Positions 1 through 8,050 of a stretch of DNA of 64,000 nucleotides are shown one piece after another. Position 1 is the first letter of the stretch, and each line of letters starts with the position of its first letter. Made by a program: the position numbers and the translations under genes. This DNA is from Rhizobium sp. CF080 (GTDB taxonomy: Bacteria > Pseudomonadota > Alphaproteobacteria > Rhizobiales > Rhizobiaceae), in contig NZ_AKKC02000015.1 in assembly GCF_000282095.2 (NCBI RefSeq), positions 124,001 to 188,000 on the forward strand, read 5' to 3'. The notes beneath the pieces are model-generated. The model was given only the letters and a program-made list of their open reading frames with translations, made no database searches and was not told the origin of the DNA.

Positions 1-164
1 GCCCCCGGCGAGCCGCCAGGCTCCCGGGTCATCAGCACATCATGGCCGCGGCGACGCAGCTGATCCGCCAGCCGGCGAATCTGGGTGGATTTGCCAGCCC
101 CCTCGCCGCCTTCGAAAGTTACGAACAATCCGGAATGTTCTGCCACGCGTCTTTCCGCACTCAT
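1..164 (-). CDS. tmk: Thymidylate kinase, N-terminal part (cut by window edge)
   Basis: Phosphorylates dTMP to dTDP in the cytoplasm for DNA synthesis. Only about the first 54 residues lie in the window; the frame runs off the left edge. The visible part holds the P-loop EGGEGAGKST, followed by a helix and the strand that ends in TREPGGS, the hallmark of Tmk. The start is the ATG at 164-162. It lies about 50 bp downstream of the stop of the DacF-like gene on the same strand, so the two are probably co-transcribed. The call is secure despite the truncation. Confidence 0.93.
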   Translation of the reverse strand, partial: MSAERRVAEHSGLFVTFEGGEGAGKSTQIRRLADQLRRRGHDVLMTREPGGSPG

Positions 165-215
165 TTTATGCTCAAGCTTATAACGCATATGGGTGTGCTG
201 CGAAACATCGTGTTG

Positions 216-1382
216 TCAAAGCCAGAAGAACATCAGTTCAAGCAGCGCGTCCGTCGCCTGGCTGACGAGGCTGCCCGTTCCGACCGATTTCGCCGTCACC
301 AGCGGCACTTCCCGCACCACCCGGTCGCCCGCCGAAATTCTCAGCACGCCGACATCCTGACCTTCTGCGACCGGAGCCCTGAGCGGCCAGCGATAGACGA
401 TTCGCCCGGACAGGCGATCGGGATTGTTGGCAGGCAGGTAGATATCGACCGGTTCTTTGGCAACGAGGTCGACATGGCTCGACGTGCCGCCATAGACGCT
501 CGCCTGGCCGATCACCTCGCCCTGCTTGAAGAGGACCTTGGTCTCGAACGAGGAAAGCCCCCATTCGAGCACTCGTCTCGCCTCCTCCAACCGCTCCTTG
601 TCGCTTGCGAGCCCACCCATGGCGAGGAAGAGCCGCGTGCCGTTGCGTGCCACCGACGCCACCAGGGCATAACCCGAACCTTCCGCAAAGCCCGCACCCA
701 GGCCGTCGACGCCGATATTGAGCGAGAAAAGCGGGTTCTTGTTGCGCTGGAAGATCTTGTTCCAGGTGAAATCGGGCTGCGCGTAGATCGGATAGAATTC
801 CGGATATTCGCGGAAGATATGGCGAGAGAGTTCGACGAGGTCGCGCACGGTCGTACGGCTGTCCTTGTCCGGCAGACCGGTGGAATTGCCGAAGACGGAA
901 CGTCCGAGCCCCAGATCCTTGGCGCGCGCCGTCATGCGCGCTGCAAACTCGCCTTCCGAATGGGAAATACCTTCCGCCAGCACGATGCAGGCATCATTGC
1001 CGTTCTGGACGACGACGCCCTTGACGAGGTCTTCGACGCGTATCTGGGATTTCAAGGCTGCAAACATGGTCGTGGTGCCGGAGGGCGCGCCCCCCGTGCG
1101 CCAGGCAAATTCGGAAACCGGAAAGATCGTGTCGCGGCTGATCTCGCCGCGTTTCAACGCACTGAAGACCAATTCCATGGTCATCAGCTTGGCGAGTGAG
1201 GCCGGCGGAAAGCCCTGATTTTCATTGGAGGCAAGCAGGACGGTGCCGGTCTTGGCCTCTACCATATAGACCTGCTTGGCCTTGGTCACGAAAGCGGGTG
1301 GCGGTTCCTGCGCGTGGACGGCTCCCGAAAGCGCGCCGGCTTGCAGGAATACCAGGCAAAGAAGAATGAGCAGGCGCCGCAT
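216..1382 (-). CDS. DacF-like D-alanyl-D-alanine carboxypeptidase (peptidase S11)
   Basis: Exported penicillin-binding-protein-like enzyme expected to trim peptidoglycan side chains in the periplasm. The chosen ATG gives a Sec signal peptide (residues 1-24, ending in VHAQ) and a mature protein of about 365 residues, close to the usual family size. The active-site tetrad SLAK is at residues 62-65. The other two family motifs are unusual: the SxN box reads NGN (about 127-129) and the KTG box reads GAG (about 229-231, in GVDGLGAGFAEGSGY). A C-terminal beta domain follows. The fold assignment is firm, but full carboxypeptidase activity is uncertain because the KTG lysine is missing. It lies between rlpA and tmk on the same strand. 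Confidence 0.85.
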   Translation of the reverse strand: MRRLLILLCLVFLQAGALSGAVHAQEPPPAFVTKAKQVYMVEAKTGTVLLASNENQGFPPASLAKLMTMELVFSALKRGEISRDTIFPVSEFAWRTGGAPSGTTTMFAALKSQIRVEDLVKGVVVQNGNDACIVLAEGISHSEGEFAARMTARAKDLGLGRSVFGNSTGLPDKDSRTTVRDLVELSRHIFREYPEFYPIYAQPDFTWNKIFQRNKNPLFSLNIGVDGLGAGFAEGSGYALVASVARNGTRLFLAMGGLASDKERLEEARRVLEWGLSSFETKVLFKQGEVIGQASVYGGTSSHVDLVAKEPVDIYLPANNPDRLSGRIVYRWPLRAPVAEGQDVGVLRISAGDRVVREVPLVTAKSVGTGSLVSQATDALLELMFFWL

Positions 1383-1450
1383 GATCACCCCATGAACCGT
1401 TCTGTCCCATGCGTAGCAGTGGCGATTGCACCCCGCAATCGCCACTTGGA

Positions 1451-2515
1451 TTAGCGCACGGGCTTTTGAGCGGCCTTGGGACCTTCCAGCACCATGTTGC
1501 CGAACATGACCTGCGGAGTTTTCGCCTGAGGTGCCGATGCATAGGCGGATTCGAGGTTCCGCGCCTGCGATGGCCTTGCCTGAGCCTCAACCGGATAGGA
1601 AGGAGCAACCTGCCGGGTCTGCGCGAGACCACCGCCGGCAACCGGCCGCTCCATCGGAAGCGGACCGACCTGCGGCAACATCGAGAAATTCTCGAAGGCC
1701 TCGAAAGCCTGGGGCGCGGCGGAAACCGGCGCCGGGCCGCTCGGCGTGCGGCCTGCCAGCGCGATCGGACGCGGCATGGCCGAGCCGTAGCTCTGGAGCT
1801 GGTCGCCGAATGTCTGGTTCGACGCGACCATGACGCCGGTGGCGATCTGGCCTTCCGGTCGGATCGACGGCATGCGATCGCCCTTGCGGATGTAGGATGC
1901 CATCAGGAACGGCATGTCCTTCCCGTCCATGCGGGCGCGGCCGACATATTGCACGTTAACGTGAGCCGTGCCGATCCGCTTCATGTCGAGCATTTCGGCG
2001 GTCTTGTCTGAAACGTCGATGATGCGGCCCGGATGATAGGGGCCTCGGTCATTGACCCGGACGATGACCGAGGTGCCGTTGTCGATATTGGTCACGCGCG
2101 CATAGCTCGGCAGCGGAAAGGTCGGATGCGCGGCCGACAGGTGTTCGCTGTCATAGACTTCGCCATTGGCGGTCAAGCGGCCATGGAAAGCCGAACCGTA
2201 CCAGGAGGCAAGGCCGCTTCTGTTGTAATTGGGATCTTCTTTCGGAACATAGGTCTGGCCCTTGACCTCGTAGGGCTGGCCGACCATGAAGCGCCCGCCC
2301 CCCTTCGGCACGGGCCGGCCGTCGCCGACCACGCGCGGGCTGGCCTTAACGCCATATTCCTTTTCGGAAAAATACTCTTTGCTTCTGGGCTTATTAGGCT
2401 TCGGTGCCTCGGTTGTGGCACAGGATGCCATCCCCGCGCAGACCATCGTTATCCCGAGCCATTTCGCACCCAGCGAAAGCTTGCCGCCACTCAAACCCAA
2501 ACTCATCCGTCCCAT
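1451..2515 (-). CDS. rlpA: RlpA-like septal ring lytic transglycosylase, lipoprotein
   Basis: RlpA proteins are outer-membrane lipoproteins that cleave denuded glycan strands, often at the septum. The N-terminus has a short basic and hydrophobic leader followed by a lipobox-like GMASC near residue 32. The double-psi beta-barrel domain spans roughly residues 100-195, with the typical GLASWYGSAFHGRLTANGE and VRVNDRGPY stretches and the catalytic-type Asp in NDRGPY. The C-terminal third is Pro/Ala/Gln-rich and low complexity, and I see no SPOR domain. The stop lies 68 bp upstream of the DacF-like gene on the same strand, which suggests a cell-wall operon with it. A second ATG three codons in is an alternative start. 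Confidence 0.9.
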   Translation of the reverse strand: MGRMSLGLSGGKLSLGAKWLGITMVCAGMASCATTEAPKPNKPRSKEYFSEKEYGVKASPRVVGDGRPVPKGGGRFMVGQPYEVKGQTYVPKEDPNYNRSGLASWYGSAFHGRLTANGEVYDSEHLSAAHPTFPLPSYARVTNIDNGTSVIVRVNDRGPYHPGRIIDVSDKTAEMLDMKRIGTAHVNVQYVGRARMDGKDMPFLMASYIRKGDRMPSIRPEGQIATGVMVASNQTFGDQLQSYGSAMPRPIALAGRTPSGPAPVSAAPQAFEAFENFSMLPQVGPLPMERPVAGGGLAQTRQVAPSYPVEAQARPSQARNLESAYASAPQAKTPQVMFGNMVLEGPKAAQKPVR

Positions 2516-2761
2516 GCCGCCTTCACTGCAATACGCTGCGAACGGTCCTCGTAACCGTGCCGCTTTTCACAGCCATTGAACCTGTTCGGGACATACCCCT
2601 ACGCCGCCGAACACAATGGAAATGAACTTTTGCTAGTAACGCGGTAGAAATGCGAGTGAATTTGGGCACATAGATAAAATTCTATTCAATATGGTTAACA
2701 ATTGACTAATGACTCCTCCCGAAAATCAAGCTTATCCTCGGGGGAAGTTGGGCATTGCGCA

Positions 2762-3010
2762 TCAATGCTCAGGTTCATCATGCCATCGTGTTTGGAACGA
2801 CAGGCAGCCGGTCAACACCGGCTGGCCACGTTCATCGCGGACTTCGATGGAGATCGCGCCGTTTCCCCGGTCGGGCAGTTCCTCGCGGGCAATGTCTGCC
2901 AGGATCCGGCTCACTTCCCGGCTTATCCCCTCGCGTGTCGATACTTCCTGCCCCTGATCGTCACGGACAGGCCCGTCGCCATTGGTAAGATCGAAGAAAT
3001 ATCGCGCCAT
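2762..3010 (-). CDS. Small DUF6894 family protein
   Basis: An 82-residue protein beginning MARYFFDLTNGDGPVRDDQG, the signature of the small DUF6894 family that is abundant in Rhizobiales. No function is established. The visible body is one alpha/beta domain with a central helix (about residues 28-45) and a closing strand pair, without signal peptide or membrane segment. The frame is open further upstream, but the family start at 3010 is used. It is divergent from the Crp/Fnr regulator at 3150; the 139-bp gap between them should hold both promoters. Confidence 0.8.
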   Translation of the reverse strand: MARYFFDLTNGDGPVRDDQGQEVSTREGISREVSRILADIAREELPDRGNGAISIEVRDERGQPVLTGCLSFQTRWHDEPEH

Positions 3011-3149
3011 GCCCTGCTCACTGCCTTGAATATGATGGACCGAATTGCCGGTGCGGGAATTTGTTCCCGCCCCGTGGTCGGTCTTTCCGATGGATCTATA
3101 TAGCCTCCTCATCCGTTTCCCCTGGATACGATGCCCGCCGAGGATAGCC

Positions 3150-3869
3150 GTGATCGACCCTTTGCTTCTCAATCTCGAACAGCATGACGTTCTTACCGAT
3201 GAAGAGTGCGACATCCTCAGGCGCATCGTGGCCCGTGAAAGACGTTTTCCGGCCGGGGAAGATCTGGTGGTCGAGGGTTCGAGACCCGGCTACAGCAGCC
3301 TGCTCGTCGACGGGTTCGCGGCCCGATACAAACTGACGGCAGAAGGAACGCGGCAGATCACGGCGATCCACGTCCCCGGCGATTTTGTCGACCTGCACGC
3401 CTTCCTGCTGAAAACCATGGATCACGGCGTCATCGCCCTCTCCCCATGCCATGTCGGCTTGTCCGACCATGCGGAACTCAAGATCGTGACAGAACGCCAC
3501 CCGCACCTGACCCGCATGCTGTGGCTCGACACTTTGGTGCACGGATCGATCCACCGCGCCTGGATCGTCGCCATGGGGCGGCGCTCCAAAGTCTCGCACC
3601 TCGCCCACATCCTTTGCGAACTCTACGTACGTCTCGGCGTGGTCCGCCGCATCAACGGCTGGAGCTTTCACCTTCCGCTGTCGCAAGGCGAGATGGCCGA
3701 TGTGCTGGGATTGTCGCTCGTCCACATGAACCGCGTCATCCAGGCGCTCAGGCGAGAACGCCTGATCTCCTGGACCAACCAGACGATCACCATTCTCGAC
3801 TGGGACCGGTTGCAGGAAGTCGCAGAATTCGATCCAACCTATCTGAGCCTCTCGGTGGAGCCACGATGA
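3150..3869 (+). CDS. Crp/Fnr family transcriptional regulator
   Basis: A 239-residue cytoplasmic regulator. Residues about 10-130 form a cyclic-nucleotide-binding-like beta-roll (IVARERRFPAGEDLVVEGSRPG, then HVPGDFVDLHAFLLK), and residues about 150-225 form a Crp-type winged helix-turn-helix, with LSQGEMADVLGLSLVHMNRVIQ as the recognition region. I see no Fnr-type N-terminal cysteine cluster, so it is unlikely to be an iron-sulfur oxygen sensor; the ligand is unknown. The GTG at 3150 is preferred over upstream in-frame ATGs because GAGGA lies six bases before it and family members start with this DPLLLxLEQHD sequence. It ends about 100 bp before the left boundary of the integrated element. 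Confidence 0.85.
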   Translation: MIDPLLLNLEQHDVLTDEECDILRRIVARERRFPAGEDLVVEGSRPGYSSLLVDGFAARYKLTAEGTRQITAIHVPGDFVDLHAFLLKTMDHGVIALSPCHVGLSDHAELKIVTERHPHLTRMLWLDTLVHGSIHRAWIVAMGRRSKVSHLAHILCELYVRLGVVRRINGWSFHLPLSQGEMADVLGLSLVHMNRVIQALRRERLISWTNQTITILDWDRLQEVAEFDPTYLSLSVEPR

Positions 3870-3933
3870 GGGTCTCGGTGTTCGCGGCGGACGGTACCAT
3901 GATACGATCACAAGATTGGATGCCTCGCTCAGG

Positions 3934-3961
3934 TTGACTCTGGACCCTTGACCGTTATAAA
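3934..3961 (+). promoter_or_regulatory. Probable original promoter of tRNA-Ser, now stranded at the left end of the element
   Basis: TTGACT at 3934-3939 and TATAAA at 3956-3961 are 16 bp apart, a good sigma-70 match. The -10 box ends 12 bp before the tRNA 5' end at 3974. This would be the native promoter of the tRNA-Ser gene. After integration it reads into the truncated 5' fragment and the left end of the element, not into an intact tRNA. Confidence 0.6.
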
Positions 3962-3973
3962 GCCAGCGCACAG

Positions 3974-4012
3974 GGAAGAGTGTCCGAGTGGTTTAAGGAA
4001 CCGGTCTTGAAA
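3974..4012 (+). repeat. attL: 39-bp fragment of tRNA-Ser 5' half
   Basis: Identical base for base to 23108-23146. It covers the acceptor 5' strand, D-arm and anticodon loop up to CTTGAAA, then diverges. The 3' half of the tRNA is absent, so this is a displaced fragment and not a functional tRNA gene. Most tRNA-targeting elements use the 3' end; this one used the 5' half. Confidence 0.92.
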
Positions 4013-4131
4013 TTCGGTTCGCGGCGTCTTTCCCTGTCTGCATCAGTGCTGGGAAGTGCCGGGATTTACCGGGTTTTGATGTGACCTGTATCTCCTTTTC
4101 CCTCATACTCCCGATCGATGCTACCGAGTTG

Positions 4132-4149
4132 GGTAGCAAAATGGTAGCA
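4132..4149 (+). promoter_or_regulatory. Left arm-type integrase site candidate (paired GGTAGCA)
   Basis: Two GGTAGCA heptamers at 4132-4138 and 4143-4149, 11 bp apart start to start, with an inverted copy (TGCTACC) at 4119-4125. The same pair with the same spacing and orientation lies at 23034-23051 beside the integrase gene. Location at both element ends suggests binding by the integrase N-terminal arm domain; this is inference. Confidence 0.55.
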
Positions 4150-4182
4150 CTCCCGTTCTCTCAATGTTCGTCGAAGGGAAGC

Positions 4183-4722
4183 TCAGACCTTCTTGGTCCC
4201 CTTTGGTTTCAACGTTCGTTTTCTCGGCGAAATTTTTGGTCGCATTGCCCGCTGCTCTGCTGCCCTTTTCCTTCGAATTTCTTCGCGCAGATGTTCAAGT
4301 TCCTGGATTGATTCATCGATCTCGTCTTCCCCCCGATCGATCTGCAGGCGTTGCCCCAGAAGCTTTGAGGCCGCCACCTGCAATGAACCTCTAACAATTC
4401 GACGGTAAGCGATCTGGCGGGCAGCCCAGAAGGAGTCGTTGTAGTCGATCACTTCACGCTCAAGGAGGATCGCTGAAGCTAATGTTGCTGGCGAAGGCAG
4501 CCTGCCGGCGGCATCACGGTACTCGACAGCTGCGTTCACCACATCGGAGCATTGGTGAAGGATCTGTTCTGGCTTTCCCGCGCCGCGGACTACGCGAATG
4601 ATATTTGCTGCGAGTTCCAGGAGCGCAGCATTGACCTGATCCTGGGCTTCATTCGTCTCGATCTGCTGCTGGGTATTCTGTGCGACGACAGACAGTTTGG
4701 GTTTTTCGGGTTGGTCAATCAT
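4183..4722 (-). CDS. Hypothetical protein of the element, helical, basic C-terminus
   Basis: 179 residues with no family I recognise. The protein is predicted to be almost entirely helical. Residues about 20-60 carry regularly spaced Ala and Leu (VNAALLELAANIIRVV), residues about 120-160 are charged and coiled-coil-like (EDEIDESIQELEHLREEIRRK), and the last 30 residues are strongly basic, which suggests nucleic-acid contact. No signal peptide or membrane segment is visible. An AGGAAA sequence lies upstream of the ATG. It is the first gene inside the left end and points toward attL. The 4723-4914 gap to the next gene is divergent and should hold two promoters. Confidence 0.7.
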   Translation of the reverse strand: MIDQPEKPKLSVVAQNTQQQIETNEAQDQVNAALLELAANIIRVVRGAGKPEQILHQCSDVVNAAVEYRDAAGRLPSPATLASAILLEREVIDYNDSFWAARQIAYRRIVRGSLQVAASKLLGQRLQIDRGEDEIDESIQELEHLREEIRRKRAAEQRAMRPKISPRKRTLKPKGTKKV

Positions 4723-4914
4723 CGCGCTTGCCGGTTTCCTATGGACGGAGCAGCATCGAATGCTCGAAGCGACTTGGCAAGCTTATGATTGGTGACCTAT
4801 GCAAACTCTGACGGGAGCGACAAAATAGTTTCGACGGACGTTTGGCATATCGAACACCGCGGCACTCGACGCTGACAGGCTATTGCAGCTCAGGCCAGAT
4901 CACAGGAGATTTAG

Positions 4915-5220
4915 ATGACTGCCGAATTCGGCCCATACATACAAATGCGCAAACTCGCTCAGCAGATGGCAATCCAATATCAGAAGGATCCTGACATCGA
5001 CCTGACGCCTCTTCTTGCTCATTTCATGGATGAGGTCGAAGTGAATGTGGCTTCCGATCGCTTTGACCACTCGGGGTTCATGGAAAAGATCCGTGGGCCC
5101 CTGAAGATTGATGCTGAGGTTACGCTAGATCACCGCCGCAAGGAATTTTTAAAAGCCGTTGCGGAAGCGCTTCAAGAACGCATCCACCAGGAAATAGAAA
5201 CGCCGACCATTTCAGCGTGA
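4915..5220 (+). CDS. Hypothetical protein of the element
   Basis: A 101-residue acidic, helical protein without recognisable domain, signal peptide or membrane span. CAGGAGA lies six bases before the ATG, a good ribosome binding site. It is divergent from the gene at 4183 and convergent with the gene at 5223; the two facing stop codons are two bases apart and overlap the perfect 8-bp palindrome TGACGTCA. No function can be inferred. Confidence 0.65.
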   Translation: MTAEFGPYIQMRKLAQQMAIQYQKDPDIDLTPLLAHFMDEVEVNVASDRFDHSGFMEKIRGPLKIDAEVTLDHRRKEFLKAVAEALQERIHQEIETPTISA

Positions 5221-5222
5221 CG

Positions 5223-5528
5223 TCAGCATGGCTCAAGTGCCCGATCCGGAAGACGTGGTCTTTGCCCTATCCGAAGATTGCGGATCATCTCTTCAGCTAC
5301 ATCAACCCCAGAGCCATCGAACTGCAGCGAGCCGCCGGCGTAAGGCGACCACTCATCCTCAGTATGACTGCAATCCTGTTCGTCGCCATCCTCGTCGGTT
5401 TCTTCCGGCTCCGCATCGCCGTTTTCTTCGAGGTCCGGATCGCCGTCGACCATGTCGAGAAGGTCGATCAACTCCTCGATCTTCGCCTCCAGGCGCCGGC
5501 GCGTGGTGATGATGACGCGCTCGTTCAT
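5223..5528 (-). CDS. Small acidic protein of the element
   Basis: 101 residues. Residues 1-30 are a helix (TTRRRLEAKIEELIDLLDMV) followed by a very acidic stretch with DGDPDLEENGD and further Asp/Glu runs. Similar short proteins, with a helix followed by DGDxDLE acidic motifs, are frequent in rhizobial prophages from general familiarity with such genomes; no function is known. The start ATG overlaps the stop of the upstream gene (4-base overlap with 5525), so translation is probably coupled. Confidence 0.65.
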   Translation of the reverse strand: MNERVIITTRRRLEAKIEELIDLLDMVDGDPDLEENGDAEPEETDEDGDEQDCSHTEDEWSPYAGGSLQFDGSGVDVAEEMIRNLRIGQRPRLPDRALEPC

Positions 5529-6271
5529 GGGAGCACCTCTTTTCCATCGGTGAAGGCGCGGATGATCTCAGCGCGATCCAATTCGTCCCATTCGAAGATC
5601 GATCGGAACATTAGCATGGCATCTGCCTTCAAATGCATGCCAATCATGGAAGCGGGCCGGAAATCGATCAGAGCCTTCCGGCTGGCGACCATCTCTATTT
5701 CGATTGGGTCATCGGGGACGGTGTGCTCTACGGCATCCCAGGCCGCCAATGCTTTGCGGTGGCGATCAACAAGATCAGCGAGAGACTTCGCGTCTGCACG
5801 CCCGTCGATGGTGTCGATGTTCCTGTACCATACGCCTCGGCCCGTAGAGGCAGGATAAACATGAGCTGCACTCTTCCATGTCGTGTATTCCGACCAATCA
5901 TCGAGGGCTAGGGCAAGTCTTGTTGAAAGCCGATCAACAGTCTCGACCGGATACTCGATTAGCCGCGTCGTGTCGCTGTTCAGCTGCCCGAAGCCGACTG
6001 CGAAGTCGTTGCCGGCCGGCTGAATGAAGGCGAACTCTTGGTCGCCGGTCTCTGCCAGTGCCAAGGACAACTGCTTGCCGAGGTCACGGCACTTCTGCCA
6101 TGCAACCCCGTACTCGGGGGAGTGGCCGGTATAAGAAGCGGCCGGGATTGCCGCAGCCGCGGCATCAACGTTTGCCGCCATCATGGTCGCGATACTCTTT
6201 GCGACATTCAGCTGATCCCGTGATCCGCGGTTTCCGCCGCTCGGCTTCGTGGTGTTGGATTTTGCAGCCAT
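5525..6271 (-). CDS. Hypothetical protein of the element, 248 aa
   Basis: Cytoplasmic 248-residue protein that I cannot place in a family. The N-terminal 30 residues are polar (Ser/Thr/Asn/Gly), followed by a mixed alpha/beta body with DDWSEYTTW near 130 and many aromatic residues. No signal peptide or membrane span is visible. The start is strongly supported: AAGGAG lies about seven bases before the ATG. It is the upstream partner of the acidic protein at 5223 through a 4-base overlap. About 200 bp without a gene precede it; that gap (6272-6469) holds only a small GGGTG/CACCC hairpin. Confidence 0.7.
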   Translation of the reverse strand: MAAKSNTTKPSGGNRGSRDQLNVAKSIATMMAANVDAAAAAIPAASYTGHSPEYGVAWQKCRDLGKQLSLALAETGDQEFAFIQPAGNDFAVGFGQLNSDTTRLIEYPVETVDRLSTRLALALDDWSEYTTWKSAAHVYPASTGRGVWYRNIDTIDGRADAKSLADLVDRHRKALAAWDAVEHTVPDDPIEIEMVASRKALIDFRPASMIGMHLKADAMLMFRSIFEWDELDRAEIIRAFTDGKEVLP

Positions 6272-6469
6272 GATCGAACTCCTTAGGTTCGGTTAGGGTC
6301 GGGTCGTGCGGGGTGTTCGAGCACCCTGTGCGGCCGATGGAATTTCTTGCGTCCGGGAAGCGCGGGTTGTGTCGGTTGAACTGGCTCCCGGCACAAACGG
6401 TTTTGGTGAATAGGGTGAGAGCGCGGTTTCCGTCGCCATGTACGCGTTGCGTTTGGGGACAGACAGGCT

Positions 6470-6685
6470 CTATGCCAGCTCGAGGGCTTCGAGGTTCTGG
6501 CGCCACTGCAACGAGGCACCGGCACCGCCGATGAAACGCGGTGGGCGGGGAGCCGGTACGACCAGAGCAGCGCCGTTGTCGCGCTCGGCACGCTCGAAGG
6601 CTGCCTTGAGGGCCGGGTTGGAGAAGAGGCTGGAAAGGCGGACAGGCATAGCTTCGCCGGTGGCCTGAAGAGAAGTCTTAGGCAT
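6470..6685 (-). CDS. Hypothetical 71-aa protein of the element
   Basis: Short protein starting MPKTSLQATGEAMPVRLSSLF, with a central helix (NPALKAAFERAERDNG) and a Pro-rich turn. The ATG at 6685 is chosen over an upstream in-frame ATG because GGGAG lies just before it and the upstream extension would run into the operator region. It is divergent from the 61-residue protein at 6829. No function is recognisable. Confidence 0.6.
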   Translation of the reverse strand: MPKTSLQATGEAMPVRLSSLFSNPALKAAFERAERDNGAALVVPAPRPPRFIGGAGASLQWRQNLEALELA

Positions 6686-6711
6686 TGGGAGTTCTCCCGT
6701 TTTCGTAGTTT

Positions 6712-6765
6712 CTATGTGCATATTAACTACCATGATTAATGTGGGCGTCAATAGCTATGTGCATA
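6712..6765. promoter_or_regulatory. Twin operator candidate in divergent promoter region
   Basis: CTATGTGCATA occurs twice in direct orientation, at 6712-6722 and 6755-6765, 43 bp apart (about four helical turns). The core TATGTGCATA is nearly palindromic. The region is AT-rich compared with its surroundings and lies between genes transcribed away from each other, one of which (6829) encodes a small RHH-like protein that could bind here. Confidence 0.45.
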
Positions 6766-6828
6766 ATTATTGCAAAATATACTCCGCCCAGCTATCGTTG
6801 GTGGGATTGCTGAAAAGAGGTAACCGAC

Positions 6829-7014
6829 ATGGGAAGACCGCCGGTGTTATCGCACCTGAAAAGAGACAAGCGCCTTGTGGTTATGATGACCGATGATGAA
6901 CTGTCCGCGTTGGCGTCAGCGGCTCAAGCGGCCGGCGCCGCATCGGTTAGCGACTGGGTCAGGAACATTCTGCTCGAAGCAGCGGGCGGTCCGGGCGTAA
7001 GGGTGGGGAAATGA
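6829..7014 (+). CDS. Small RHH-like DNA-binding protein candidate
   Basis: 61 residues. After a basic N-terminus (SHLKRDKRLVVMMTDDEL) comes a short strand and two helices ending in SVSDWVRNILLEAAGG, the pattern of ribbon-helix-helix proteins of the MetJ/Arc type. AAGAGG lies upstream of the ATG. Its stop overlaps the ATG of the next gene by four bases, so the two are translationally coupled. Placed downstream of two candidate operators, it could be an autoregulator of this rightward unit; that is inference. Confidence 0.6.
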   Translation: MGRPPVLSHLKRDKRLVVMMTDDELSALASAAQAAGAASVSDWVRNILLEAAGGPGVRVGK

Positions 7015-7574
7015 AGGTAACTGGGTTGGCTTTCGCCCTTCTCCTAGTTCCCTGCGCGACATGGGCGAGTACAAAGGAACTCGATGCCGCAGTTACCACC
7101 GCCACCCACTATGGCATGGCTCCTATGCCACGCCCGGATCGCCAGGCACTATCAAAGGCCGGCCTTGCCTACTGGAAAAGCTTCGAAAGCCGTATCCCTC
7201 GGAACTCACCGGCGGTGACTGAATGGTTGATCAAAGAGCTTTCAACAACTGACAGGGCACGCATAGCCCGAGCCCTATCCACGCCCGAGTACGCCCTCAG
7301 AAGCCTATCTGAAACAGCTGAAAACTGCGCCGCACTCTTTGGGCACCTTGTTGAAAATCCGGCCGCCCCCGCTCTTACCGAGCTCTACCTGTGGACCAAG
7401 ACGCTCGGTTGCTACAAGTCACCCGATGATCTGCTGATTTATTTGAAGCAGGCGGGCCTGTCCAACGGCCAGGATGATGGCGCATTCAGTCTTCAGCATT
7501 TCGGTTTATTCCACCAGACGATAACCGGGCATCTCGCGAACGCGATCATCGATGAGGGACAGAAGGCGAAGTAA
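7011..7574 (+). CDS. Exported hypothetical protein of the element
   Basis: 187 residues with a clear Sec signal peptide (MKVTGLAFALLLVPCATWAS, cleavage after about residue 19). The mature part is helical with two cysteines (about positions 104 and 137) that could form a disulfide in the periplasm. I do not recognise the family. It is coupled to the RHH-like gene and followed by a lipoprotein gene, so this rightward stretch looks like an exported-protein cassette of the kind that alters the host envelope during lysogeny. Confidence 0.65.
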   Translation: MKVTGLAFALLLVPCATWASTKELDAAVTTATHYGMAPMPRPDRQALSKAGLAYWKSFESRIPRNSPAVTEWLIKELSTTDRARIARALSTPEYALRSLSETAENCAALFGHLVENPAAPALTELYLWTKTLGCYKSPDDLLIYLKQAGLSNGQDDGAFSLQHFGLFHQTITGHLANAIIDEGQKAK

Positions 7575-7666
7575 CGGGACGAACCTTTACAGCTGCCGAA
7601 TATTTTTGAAAGTAGACAACCCATTGGTGATTTGCTTCACTCCTGCAATCGAAGTGGGGACTTCAA

Positions 7667-8032
7667 ATGAACTTTCGATTCTTGCTGGCGCTGCCTTTGT
7701 GCGTGATGGTCGCTGGGTGTCAGAATGCCGGTTACATCATGGACACTTACAACAAGGTCGGGAAGCAGACCGTCGTGACGCCTGGGGGTAATTTCTGGGT
7801 ATTCGACCGCCCGGATCTCGGCAAAATCCTCACGACCCCGACACCGGGCACGATAGCCGGGCCGGCTGTATTCAGCGGTATGACACTGGGACTCGTGAAG
7901 CTCGATCCCATTGTCCAGGCTCACCAAGCCGTGGCTCAAATGTGGTTCGCAAAGACTGGACGAATATGCGAAATCAAGACCAGTTCAGAGATTTGGCGGC
8001 CTGAGTACGAGCATCTCTATGTCTGCAAGTAG
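7667..8032 (+). CDS. Small lipoprotein of the element
   Basis: 121 residues with a lipoprotein signal: a short hydrophobic leader followed by the lipobox VAGC at residues 15-18. The mature protein holds two further cysteines near the C-terminus (RICEIK and YVCK) that may pair. GGGGAC precedes the ATG. No family recognised. It stands 92 bp after the exported protein at 7011 on the same strand. Membrane anchoring is well supported; a role in superinfection exclusion is possible but unproven. Confidence 0.65.
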   Translation: MNFRFLLALPLCVMVAGCQNAGYIMDTYNKVGKQTVVTPGGNFWVFDRPDLGKILTTPTPGTIAGPAVFSGMTLGLVKLDPIVQAHQAVAQMWFAKTGRICEIKTSSEIWRPEYEHLYVCK

Positions 8033-8050
8033 GCGCGGAGGGACGACGCA

